Shown here: piece after piece, positions 8,410 to 15,966 of the stretch
Numbering within the stretch: the first letter of the stretch is position 1
How the letters are laid out: every line of letters starts with the position of its first letter
DNA from: Halomonas sp.
Lineage (GTDB): Bacteria > Pseudomonadota > Gammaproteobacteria > Pseudomonadales > Halomonadaceae
DNA: 18,398 nucleotides
Direction of reading: 5' to 3'
Assembly: GCA_007116835.1 (NCBI GenBank)
Contig: SKHS01000112.1
Span: 1-18,398, forward strand
Notes under the pieces: model-generated
Told to the model about the DNA's origin: nothing
The model's input: the letters and a program-made list of their open reading frames with translations, nothing else
Database searches by the model: none
Position numbers and translations under genes: made by a program

Positions 8410-9873
8410 ATGAATGGCATCAGCGACTCTATCGTTTTCACTGCTCTCAGCGTTGCGCTGCATCTAACGATTCAGTGGCTGCTGATCATCCGTGTTCTAC
8501 TCAAGCCGCACCGCGACCCAAGGGCTAGGCTGGCCTGGGTGGTAGTCATCATCGCCCTTCCCATCGGCGGTATCATCGCCTACCTGCTACTCGGCGAGAC
8601 CAACATCGGCCGCAAGCGCGCCGCGCGGATGCGCGCGGTACTTGCGCAAATACCAACGTCACAGGCCGTACCCGGTGACGATTCACCCAACCTAGCTCCT
8701 CAAATCCCGAAACGCTACCAGCATTTGTTTCAGGTAGGCCATTCCATCAGCGGGTTTAAACCGGTCGGCGGTAACCACGCTCATCTCATGCATGACTCCA
8801 ATGACGTCATCGAGACGCTGGTTGCTGATATCGACGCCGCACAGGATCACGTTCATCTGCTGTTTTACATCTGGTTGCCCGATGACAACGGCCTCAACGT
8901 CGCCAAGGCTCTGATGCGTGCCGCTTCGCGTGGGGTCACATGCCGCGCCATGGCCGATGACCTTGGCGCGCGAGCCATGATCCACTCCAAGCACTGGCAG
9001 GCGATGCACACTGCTGGCGTTCGGCTAGCGCGCGCCCTGCCCATCGGCAATCCGATCCTGCGTGTGCTCGGCGGTCGCATCGATTTGCGCAATCACCGCA
9101 AAGTCGTCGTCATTGACGACCACATTACCTACTGCGGTAGCCAAAATTGCGCCGACCCTGAATTTCGCGTCAAGGCCAAGTACGCCCCCTGGGTCGACCT
9201 TATGATCCGCTTCGAGGGACCGATCGCACGACAGAACCAACACCTGTTCGCCAGCGACTGGATGGCGCATGTCAACGACGACATCCACGCTATGCTACGT
9301 AGGCCGCTCCCCGACATCCAGCCTGGCATCAGCGCCCAAGTAGTCGGCACTGGCCCCACGGTGCGCGACTCGGCCATGCCAGAGATGTTCGAGGCGCTGA
9401 TTTACAGTGCCCGCCACAGCCTCGTCATCACCACGCCATACTATGTGCCAGACGAAGCTTTACAGGCCGCGCTATGCGCCAGCGCCCGTCGCGGTGTGGA
9501 GACGCTGATTATCTTTCCCCAACGCAATGACAGCCGCGTAGTAGCCGCTGCCAGCCGCAGCTACTACGCCGAGTTACTTACCGCCGGCGTGCAAATCTAT
9601 GAGTACGTCGGTGGCCTACTGCACACCAAGTCGCTCACCCTCGATGGCGAGATCAGCCTCATCGGCTCCGCCAACATGGACCGACGCAGCTTCGAGCTCA
9701 ACTACGAGAACAACATCCTGATCTACAGCTCAGAGCTGACCCAGCAGATCCGTCAACGTCAGCAGCACTACCTCGACAGCGCTGTGCGTGTTGATCCTGA
9801 TGATGTTGCTAACTGGCCTCCCCACCGCCGGTTAATCAACAACACTATCGCGATGCTCGGGCCAATCCTTTAA
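8410..9873 (+). CDS. cls: Cardiolipin synthase, ClsA type (phospholipase D superfamily)
   Basis: The enzyme makes cardiolipin from two phosphatidylglycerol molecules at the inner membrane. The 487 residues equal the usual ClsA length. Two N-terminal transmembrane helices (about 7-31 and 41-61) precede two phospholipase D active-site motifs: NHRKVVVID (His219, Lys221, Asp226) followed by GSQN, and HTKSLTLD (His395, Lys397, Asp402) followed by GSANMDRRSFELNYE. Both HxKxxxxD motifs are complete. AGGA lies about 12 bases before the ATG, slightly far, but no better in-frame start is seen. The gene stands alone on the plus strand, convergent with the decarboxylase gene. Cardiolipin content is linked to osmotic adaptation in halophiles, which would suit the likely host; that link is inference. 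Confidence 0.96.
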   Translation: MNGISDSIVFTALSVALHLTIQWLLIIRVLLKPHRDPRARLAWVVVIIALPIGGIIAYLLLGETNIGRKRAARMRAVLAQIPTSQAVPGDDSPNLAPQIPKRYQHLFQVGHSISGFKPVGGNHAHLMHDSNDVIETLVADIDAAQDHVHLLFYIWLPDDNGLNVAKALMRAASRGVTCRAMADDLGARAMIHSKHWQAMHTAGVRLARALPIGNPILRVLGGRIDLRNHRKVVVIDDHITYCGSQNCADPEFRVKAKYAPWVDLMIRFEGPIARQNQHLFASDWMAHVNDDIHAMLRRPLPDIQPGISAQVVGTGPTVRDSAMPEMFEALIYSARHSLVITTPYYVPDEALQAALCASARRGVETLIIFPQRNDSRVVAAASRSYYAELLTAGVQIYEYVGGLLHTKSLTLDGEISLIGSANMDRRSFELNYENNILIYSSELTQQIRQRQQHYLDSAVRVDPDDVANWPPHRRLINNTIAMLGPIL

Positions 9874-9968
9874 AGCCGACCGCCGAAGGTGGCCAATACA
9901 CGGCGGAAACGGTGTCAGGCACAGTCGGGCAATAGGCCGGTTTGCAACGAAACGAGAGGAGTCGCCAT

Positions 9969-10046
9969 ATGTGCACGCGCCTCGTTTGGTCATGCGCCAA
10001 CGAGGCGGTCGTTGTCGGCCGTCACATGGACGTTCACAAAGATTAG
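9969..10046 (+). pseudogene. 5' remnant of a choloylglycine hydrolase / penicillin V acylase family gene
   Basis: A 25-codon frame begins with ATG 9969 and has a good ribosome site (GAGAGGAG, about 5 bases upstream). It reads MCTRLVW, then VVVGRHMD, then stops at TAG 10044-10046. This matches the N-terminus of linear-amide C-N hydrolases (Ntn fold): Met-Cys with Cys2 as the nucleophile after Met removal, the following Thr-Arg, and the GRxMD strand, where family members usually continue with Trp. The rest of the roughly 300-350-residue enzyme is absent, and the frame runs into the 3' end of the decarboxylase gene, whose stop lies at 10043-10045. The likely cause is a deletion joining the two. 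A chance or genuine small peptide is possible but fits the motif spacing less well. Confidence 0.6.
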
Positions 10047-11422
10047 TGATGGAACCCTGAGGCGTCCTCTTCTGCGAGGGGCACCTGTCTGGGATGGGCC
10101 GAGAGATGCGCCAATGCCGCTTTCATATCATCCATCAGTAGTGCGCATAAATCCCCACTGACACCGTTGCGCACTAGAATGCGCTGAATCGCCTGATCCT
10201 CGCAATTCGAGGGCAGTGTGTAAGCTGGCACCTGCCAACCACGCACCCGCAAGCGGTCGGCAAGATCAAACAGCGTGAAGCCTGGATCACTGCCATCTTT
10301 CAGCTTCCACGACACCGCAGGGATACCGCGGCGGCGATCTCCGTCGAAAACGATCTCGAATGGACCTAATGCGGCGATCTCGGTGGCGAGGTACTCCGCG
10401 CTGTCGTAACAGGCACCGTGCACCTTTTCGTAGCCCTCGCGGCCAAGCCGGACGAAGTTGTAGTATTGGCACACAATCTGACCGCCGGGCCGCGAGAAAT
10501 TAAGGGCAATGTCCTTCATGTTACCGCCCAGATAATTGACCCAGAAAATCATGTCCTCAGGCAAGTCGCTTTCCTGTCGCCACAGCACCCATCCGACCCC
10601 TAGGGGCGCGAGGCCAAACTTGTGGCCTGACGCGTTGATCGAGCGCACCCGCGGAAGGCGGAAATCCCATTCAATATCTGGTGCGCAGAATGGCGCTAAA
10701 AATCCTCCGCTGGCACCGTCCACATGAATTGGAATATCAAGACCGGTGTCACGCTCCAGCTGGTCGAGCGCGTCGCTGACGGCCTTCACAGGCTCGTACT
10801 CACCGGTAAAGGTCACGCCAAGGGTCGGAACCACGCCGATCGTGTTCTCGTCACAGTATTTTAAAGCTTCCTCGGGAGTCATCAGCAGCCGCCCCTGCTC
10901 CATCGGGATCTCGCGATGCTCGATATCCCAGTAGCGGGTGAATTTGTGCCAGCAGACCTGAACCGGACCAGTCACGAGGTTAGGCTTGTCGGTTGGCTTG
11001 CCATCCGCGCGGCGCTTAGCCTCCCAGCGGCGCTTCATGGCCAGTCCACCCAGCATCGCAGCCTCGCTTGAGCCTGTTGTCGAACAGCCTGTTGCTGGCC
11101 CTTCGGGCGCGTTCCAGAGATCCGCCAGCATGCGGACACAACGTGCTTCAATCTCAGCAGTCTGTGGGTATTCGTCCTTGTCGATCATGTTCTTGTCGAT
11201 GCATGCATCCATCAGCTCATGCACTTCTGGTTCTTCCCAGGTCTGGCAGAAGGTTGCGAGGTTCTGGCGTGCATTGCCGTCTAGCATCAATTCGTCGCGC
11301 ACGGCAGCGCAAACCCAGCGCGGTGATTGCTCATTGTCAGGGAACCCGGATTTGGGGAGCGGCTTAGCCAACGTGCTAGATCCGTAGATTTCATCATCCA
11401 TGCTGTGGGAACGATTTGTCAT
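10043..11422 (-). CDS. gad: Glutamate decarboxylase, PLP-dependent (GadB type)
   Basis: The enzyme converts glutamate to GABA and CO2, consuming a cytosolic proton. The 459 residues are close to E. coli GadB (466). The opening EIYGSSTLAKPLPKSGFP is typical. PLP-site features are GCSTTGSSEA (112-121), the HVDGASGGF motif with its PLP-pyridine Asp (235), and INASGHKFGL with Schiff-base Lys268. The C-terminus ends in FHH; in E. coli GadB a C-terminal His closes the active site at neutral pH, so pH gating may be kept here, which is inference. ATG 11422 has GGAGA six bases upstream. The gene follows the MliC-like lipoprotein gene on the same strand with a 105-base gap. No GadC glutamate/GABA antiporter is in the window, so a full acid-resistance system is not shown here. 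Confidence 0.95.
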   Translation of the reverse strand: MTNRSHSMDDEIYGSSTLAKPLPKSGFPDNEQSPRWVCAAVRDELMLDGNARQNLATFCQTWEEPEVHELMDACIDKNMIDKDEYPQTAEIEARCVRMLADLWNAPEGPATGCSTTGSSEAAMLGGLAMKRRWEAKRRADGKPTDKPNLVTGPVQVCWHKFTRYWDIEHREIPMEQGRLLMTPEEALKYCDENTIGVVPTLGVTFTGEYEPVKAVSDALDQLERDTGLDIPIHVDGASGGFLAPFCAPDIEWDFRLPRVRSINASGHKFGLAPLGVGWVLWRQESDLPEDMIFWVNYLGGNMKDIALNFSRPGGQIVCQYYNFVRLGREGYEKVHGACYDSAEYLATEIAALGPFEIVFDGDRRRGIPAVSWKLKDGSDPGFTLFDLADRLRVRGWQVPAYTLPSNCEDQAIQRILVRNGVSGDLCALLMDDMKAALAHLSAHPRQVPLAEEDASGFHH

Positions 11423-11466
11423 TGCTCATCTCCAGTCTATGGTAGTGGCCACACTCTGAGGTCGAA

Positions 11467-11477
11467 TTAGGACCTAA
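11467..11477. promoter_or_regulatory. Palindrome TTAGG-A-CCTAA upstream of the decarboxylase gene
   Basis: A perfect 11-base dyad with one central base lies 45 bases upstream of the decarboxylase start codon. Its position fits an operator between the lipoprotein gene and the decarboxylase. Symmetry is seen directly; binding is inferred and the regulator is unknown. Confidence 0.3.
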
Positions 11478-11527
11478 CTTGAGACGCCCAAGCGGATCAC
11501 CCGTGGCCAAACATCTCCCCAGGAAGC

Positions 11528-12508
11528 TCAGTGCAGAAAGCGTCCGCAGGCCTGCAGGGTCTGCCCGTTGCTCTCAAGACTAACCGTGAAGGGGAACGTC
11601 CATCCCACCATGCTGTCCTGGCAAGGCTCCGAGGCCAGCATAACCTTAACGTCGTTACCCGAAGCGTCAGCGTGGTAGCCTGCTTGGTCGGCCAACACCT
11701 CGACATTCTCGAAAACGAGGCGGTTGGCACCATGGTCACGTGTCAGGAACATAATGCCCTCTTCCTCCATAACGTCGACGTGCCAGCTCGGCTCGTTACC
11801 CACGGCTCTGAAATCAACACCGTCGAGCATCGCCTGGGTCCAAGGAGACACGCTGTCGCGCAGCGAGCACTCGACGCTGTCATCATCAGCAATGGTCAAA
11901 CGGGCCTGATCGGTACCCCGGGTCCAAAACTCAATGTCACCGTCGTCATATCGAGCCCCTGATGCAGCGGGCACCAAAGGCAGCTCGGCTTTGCCCCAGG
12001 GCAAGGACAGGGTGACCTGATCGTCCATCTCAAAGTTTGCGTCCACGGCAACATCACCGCACTGGAAAGAGTGCCATTCGACAGCCAACGTTTCTGAGCC
12101 CATGCCCTGCGCACTGGCATCGACGCCGATCAGTCTGACCTCTGATACGCTGGTCTGGTTGGATGAAACCGGCACTTCAGCCGCAAATCGGGGAGTCGCA
12201 TCAGGAAGGTACAGAGTCAACTGCAGCAGATAGTGATCATCGGAGCTCATCAGGCCTTGGTCGATGCGTAAGCTAAAAGGATAAGGTGGCGACCCTACGT
12301 CTTCCATTCGCTCGACGGCCAAGCGGTCACCGCTAACCTCATCGACCAACGCGATCTCAAGCACCGTGTCGGGTGGCATCATAATCCGCTCCATGTAATG
12401 CGCCTCACCGGTGATCTCGATCTCCATTGTCGGTTCCGACTCCGGTTCAGACTCCCCGCCACAGGCGGCGAGGAATACAACAGCAGCTACCCACAAAACC
12501 TGTTTCAT
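11528..12508 (-). CDS. Multi-domain lipoprotein: YbaY-like, MliC-like lysozyme inhibitor, COG3650-like
   Basis: 326 residues from ATG 12508, chosen because GGAG lies 8 bases upstream and because it gives a clean lipoprotein signal (VVFLAAC, Cys16, Gly at +2, so probably outer-membrane). Upstream in-frame codons to 12559 would spoil the signal peptide. Residues ~29-128 resemble YbaY/YscW lipoprotein domains (ERIMMPPDTVLEIALVD). Residues ~148-215 resemble MliC: Cys150 and Cys214 as the likely disulfide, SGARY (183-187) and FWTRG (194-198). Residues ~231-325 carry FRAVGNEPSW and a CQDSM...CG pair, as in the COG3650 domain. MliC proteins block C-type lysozyme through a Ser in SGARY and a Lys in the W-x-K-G motif; here the Lys is Arg197. 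A TATAAG at 12562-12567 (minus) could be a -10 element. Domain assignments are from motif memory, and function is inferred. Confidence 0.75.
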   Translation of the reverse strand: MKQVLWVAAVVFLAACGGESEPESEPTMEIEITGEAHYMERIMMPPDTVLEIALVDEVSGDRLAVERMEDVGSPPYPFSLRIDQGLMSSDDHYLLQLTLYLPDATPRFAAEVPVSSNQTSVSEVRLIGVDASAQGMGSETLAVEWHSFQCGDVAVDANFEMDDQVTLSLPWGKAELPLVPAASGARYDDGDIEFWTRGTDQARLTIADDDSVECSLRDSVSPWTQAMLDGVDFRAVGNEPSWHVDVMEEEGIMFLTRDHGANRLVFENVEVLADQAGYHADASGNDVKVMLASEPCQDSMVGWTFPFTVSLESNGQTLQACGRFLH

Positions 12509-12608
12509 CTCATGCACTCCAATGCTTGTTAACGGTGCGGCCGGGCACAGTGTGCGCACGTCTTATATCAACACTGTAGACCAGAGCGCTGATCCACACT
12601 GCCCTCCA

Positions 12609-14150
12609 TCACCATTGGGTCGACACATCGCGGTTGGTGAGCCGACCCGTCGCGAAGGCAAGAGCTGTCGCAGCAGCGAAGGTATCAGCAAAGGCTTGCT
12701 CGCGGAGCAGGCGAACGTCGTTTAGACCAATTTTAGACTGACTGACCTCAGCCAGCGTCGCGAGGCCATTTTCGTAAAGCCCCAGCGCAGTCTCATAGGT
12801 TTCTCGGCCGGCTTCGAGCAGTGGGCCCGACGCCGTGTAGGCCGCTAGACTGCTGTGCAGCAGGCTGTAGGCTTCGACAATTTCCTGTGCAGCCATATTG
12901 CGGATTTCAAGGAGATCCTGTTTAGCCGCCTCGGCCTGTATACGCGCTTGCCGCTCCTGCGTCTGGCGCAGACCACCATCGAAAAGGGGCATGGTAAGCA
13001 CAACACCGGCGATGGCCTCATCAAGCGTCCTGTTCATCGAGGCACTTCCGCCAAAGCGACTATCACGCAGGCTAACGCCGCCAATTGCCCTACCCACTTC
13101 TGCCACCGCCGCGATCTTAGGCCTAGAAGACGCGGCCACCAGATCCACCTCGGATCGGGTAGCTCGCACTCGGGCCAGCGCTGCCTGAATATCGGGCCGC
13201 TGGGCCAGCGAGGTCTTAATCAGCTCCTCAAGCGGCACCGGCACCTCTTCCGGTAGCCGCCGATCAGAGAGCTCCGCCACTTGTATAGCGGTTGCTGGCG
13301 ACAAGCCCATGGCGTGCATCAGCGCCGCCTGGGTACTTCCCTCGCGACTTTCGGCCCGCGTCAGATCGAACTGGGCCCGGGCTTCGATCTGGCGTGCTTG
13401 GGCAACTTCCGCCCTAATCGCCAAGCCTTCTCGTAATCGACCTTCAGCAACGCTGAGTAAGGTTCGGGCATCTTCCACCCGCTCTCGGTCGATACGTGTT
13501 TCCGCACGTGCTGCCGAGTATTGAAAATAGGCCTCGCTGACTTCGAAGATGACCCGTTGATGAGCGCTGTGGAAAGCGATATTGCCGACGATAGCAGCCT
13601 GCTCTGCCATCTCCATAGCGGCATCACGCGCACCGAAGTCGAACAACAGCCACTCCACGGCAAGATTGGGTATCACTTGGTATCCAGTCGCGGTCAATCG
13701 CCCTGTTCCGATTCCGAGTTCCGGAATGGCCTGTTCGGGACGTGACACGGTTTCATAGCCCGCTAGCACGTTGGCGGACAGTTGTGGCAAGTAAGAGGCT
13801 TCGACGACATTCACAGCAAGTGCGGCTTCACGAGCACGCAGCCAAGCAGCGCGTGTTGCCGGTTTAGTCCGCTGAGCAATGTCGATCAACTCAGGTAGTG
13901 TGTAAATCCGCTCTGGGTCGATGGCGACCGACTGTTCGGTCGAGAGCTGCTGACCGATGAGCGTAGAGGCCTGATCTTCTGCCAGCAACAGATCGGCTGG
14001 TAGCGAAAAATCCATGGCACCGGTTGCCGTTTGCATCGATCCCAGGGGAGTCGAGGCGTCGGGCGAGGTCGGATGGATAGTCTGTTGCGCGCAGCCCGCT
14101 GTTGCGACACAGATGGCGGCAAACGCTATTCGATGAAGCTTAACTCTCAT
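12609..14150 (-). CDS. Outer-membrane efflux lipoprotein, TolC/NodT family (MdtP-like)
   Basis: 513 residues. The signal peptide ends in ATAGC (Cys20), so the mature protein is probably lipid-anchored in the outer membrane, as in OprM, NodT and MdtP. The rest is long amphipathic helices in two repeats typical of OEP domains, with strand-like segments such as VIPNLAVEWLLFDFGARDAAMEMA in the first half and GVVLTMPLFDGGLRQTQERQA in the second; the L-F-D-(F/G)-G pattern occurs once per repeat, as expected of the TolC fold. The start ATG has AGGGA about 6 bases upstream and overlaps the end of the transporter gene by 11 bases. It is the last gene of the efflux operon and would provide the exit duct for the tripartite pump. 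Confidence 0.92.
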   Translation of the reverse strand: MRVKLHRIAFAAICVATAGCAQQTIHPTSPDASTPLGSMQTATGAMDFSLPADLLLAEDQASTLIGQQLSTEQSVAIDPERIYTLPELIDIAQRTKPATRAAWLRAREAALAVNVVEASYLPQLSANVLAGYETVSRPEQAIPELGIGTGRLTATGYQVIPNLAVEWLLFDFGARDAAMEMAEQAAIVGNIAFHSAHQRVIFEVSEAYFQYSAARAETRIDRERVEDARTLLSVAEGRLREGLAIRAEVAQARQIEARAQFDLTRAESREGSTQAALMHAMGLSPATAIQVAELSDRRLPEEVPVPLEELIKTSLAQRPDIQAALARVRATRSEVDLVAASSRPKIAAVAEVGRAIGGVSLRDSRFGGSASMNRTLDEAIAGVVLTMPLFDGGLRQTQERQARIQAEAAKQDLLEIRNMAAQEIVEAYSLLHSSLAAYTASGPLLEAGRETYETALGLYENGLATLAEVSQSKIGLNDVRLLREQAFADTFAAATALAFATGRLTNRDVSTQW

Positions 14151-15966
14151 TCACTTTCCCTGTCAGTATCCCGACCAGCACTCGTGCACGGTCGTATATG
14201 GCGTCACGGGCACCGTTGGCTGTGTAGGAATCCGCCAATGGGTGTTCAGCTGATGTCTCTAGGGCAGCGGCAAGGAGGGCTGCGCTCTGTCCACTCATGA
14301 GCGGCAGCAGCCGTGCTAGCTGCTCAGTGGCTGCGAGTCGCTTGGCGCCCGCTATCTGCTGACCAGTAGCAGGCCCAAGCCACTCGAACCTCATCACTTC
14401 CTGGGCATGGTGTGCTGCCCCAATATGGCGATAAACATCAGCAAGACGATCCTCGCCGCGTAGCACCTTGACCATAACCGCGAGCGCTGCGTCAGTCTCA
14501 CTATCACGGGTATCCTTTGCACTCTCCGGCCAAACCAACGAGAACACTAGCCCCATGATACCGATGCCCACGAGAATACCGAGCACTCGATAGCCCGCGT
14601 CAGAGAGGTCATAGTTCGGCCCAAATTCCAGTGGTGATCCAGGCAGTACGCAGATGAAAAAGGCAAGTGCCATTTGAAAGCCTGCGTACTGCACGCGATA
14701 CGACCCCATCGCTACCCAGCCAGCCATCAGGCTACCCGTGGCGATGAGCAGGAAAAGGTGTCCAGGGTCATTCAGATGCGGCATCACGAAGATAACAGCG
14801 AAGGCTCCCATCGCCGCGCCTATCAGGCAGCCAATAATACGCAGGGTACTTTTGTGAAAGGTCTCGCCAGAGGTGCCGAGGGCGACGACGAAACAAGTGA
14901 CCATCGCCGTGTGGATCTCGAACAGGCCGATGCTGGTGTACAAGGCATAGGTCAGAAAGACAGCCAGCAACACCTTGAGCGCAAACTGGGTGTAAATAGG
15001 ATTCTCGAAAGCATCCGACTGCAGAAATGAACGCTTATCCTCGGCAGGAGCAAGGCCAGTGACGTTAGCGGCGCTGCGAGCGGCAACAAACGCACGGGCG
15101 GCATCAGCAACCGGGCCACCACCCACAGGTAGGGACGGCGCCGCTCCCTCGGCCATCCGGCGTAGCAAGGGCGCCAGTTCGGTCTCAGGTCGACCTGCTG
15201 CTGTAGCCGCTTGCGCGGTAGCGAGCAAATCGAAGCTCGCTGCAAGCTCCTCAACGAGCCGGTCATGCTCATCTTTCGACACCAGAGCAAGCAGACGCGC
15301 CATACCCGCATGCTTTTCGGCCGCTTCATTGCCTTCTCTTAACAACCGGTCGGTCGGGGCAGGATCACCCCCTTCGATGAGGCGCGCCGACTCGCACAGC
15401 CGCTCACGCACCCGCTCGCGCACAAGGCGCAGCGGGCTTCGACCAACAAACACGTTGAGGATAACCAACAGTACCATCGGCACAAAGACCACCATCCACA
15501 CCCAGGCCAAACCACGCAACACCAATTCCGGCATAGAGATGTAGTCGTAGAACGTCAGGATAAACACGATGATGAAACCCAGTAGACCGGCGGGTTCACC
15601 CAGTTTGCTAGCCCGTGCCAGCCACATAAAGACGAAGGTTACCGCTCCCATCATCGCCAGCCGCAGTGCGGGCGCATCGGCGACGAACATCATGAGGAGG
15701 ATACTTAAAGCGATGAGGACTGTCGCCGCAAGGATCAGACCAACGCCAATCCCAATGTTCTCGCCTGCATTGTCTCGGTACATCAGGAAGATCAGATAAC
15801 ACGAGAGCAGCGCCAGAGGCACCTGAAGCGCCATGGCAACAACCGCCGTCAGTCCGCATAGCAACGCAATGTGCAGCGTCATCTCCAAACGCCCGTCATA
15901 GGGGCGTAGGTCGTCGATAAGTGCCTGCCACATACCGTTCGACGATGTGGCAGCGTGGCTACTCAT
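14140..15966 (-). CDS. FUSC-family inner-membrane transporter (MdtO/AaeB-like)
   Basis: 608 residues from ATG 15966, which overlaps the stop of the adaptor gene by 8 bases and has GAAGAG just upstream; the longest frame opens at 16005 inside the adaptor gene and is less likely. Topology is a first helical bundle (about 30-175, five to six membrane segments), a cytosolic region (about 178-320), then a second bundle (about 327-490) beginning near the FUSC-type motif GETFHKSTLRIIG (368-380), and a cytosolic tail. FUSC proteins pair with HlyD-type adaptors to export aromatic acids (AaeB) or drugs (MdtO). No ATPase motif is seen, so it probably uses the proton motive force, as inferred for the family. 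Substrate cannot be read from the sequence. Confidence 0.93.
   Translation of the reverse strand: MSSHAATSSNGMWQALIDDLRPYDGRLEMTLHIALLCGLTAVVAMALQVPLALLSCYLIFLMYRDNAGENIGIGVGLILAATVLIALSILLMMFVADAPALRLAMMGAVTFVFMWLARASKLGEPAGLLGFIIVFILTFYDYISMPELVLRGLAWVWMVVFVPMVLLVILNVFVGRSPLRLVRERVRERLCESARLIEGGDPAPTDRLLREGNEAAEKHAGMARLLALVSKDEHDRLVEELAASFDLLATAQAATAAGRPETELAPLLRRMAEGAAPSLPVGGGPVADAARAFVAARSAANVTGLAPAEDKRSFLQSDAFENPIYTQFALKVLLAVFLTYALYTSIGLFEIHTAMVTCFVVALGTSGETFHKSTLRIIGCLIGAAMGAFAVIFVMPHLNDPGHLFLLIATGSLMAGWVAMGSYRVQYAGFQMALAFFICVLPGSPLEFGPNYDLSDAGYRVLGILVGIGIMGLVFSLVWPESAKDTRDSETDAALAVMVKVLRGEDRLADVYRHIGAAHHAQEVMRFEWLGPATGQQIAGAKRLAATEQLARLLPLMSGQSAALLAAALETSAEHPLADSYTANGARDAIYDRARVLVGILTGKVNES

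Noticed and set aside
8187..8441. 84-codon minus-strand frame with a hydrophobic stretch between hemY and cls
   Set aside because: It overlaps the start of cls, has no clear ribosome site and resembles no known protein; the hydrophobic run is short and Cys-rich.
9880..9906. CCGCCG/CGGCGG inverted repeat after cls as a terminator
   Set aside because: The stem is 6 bases with a 15-base loop and no T tract follows.
9889..10161. 90-codon plus-strand frame across the cls-gad gap
   Set aside because: It extends far into the antisense of the decarboxylase gene, and a different frame in the same stretch gives the convincing hydrolase N-terminus.
14952..15544. Overlapping open frames on both strands inside the FUSC gene
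   Set aside because: They are by-products of GC-rich codon bias; the FUSC frame alone shows coherent membrane topology and family motifs.
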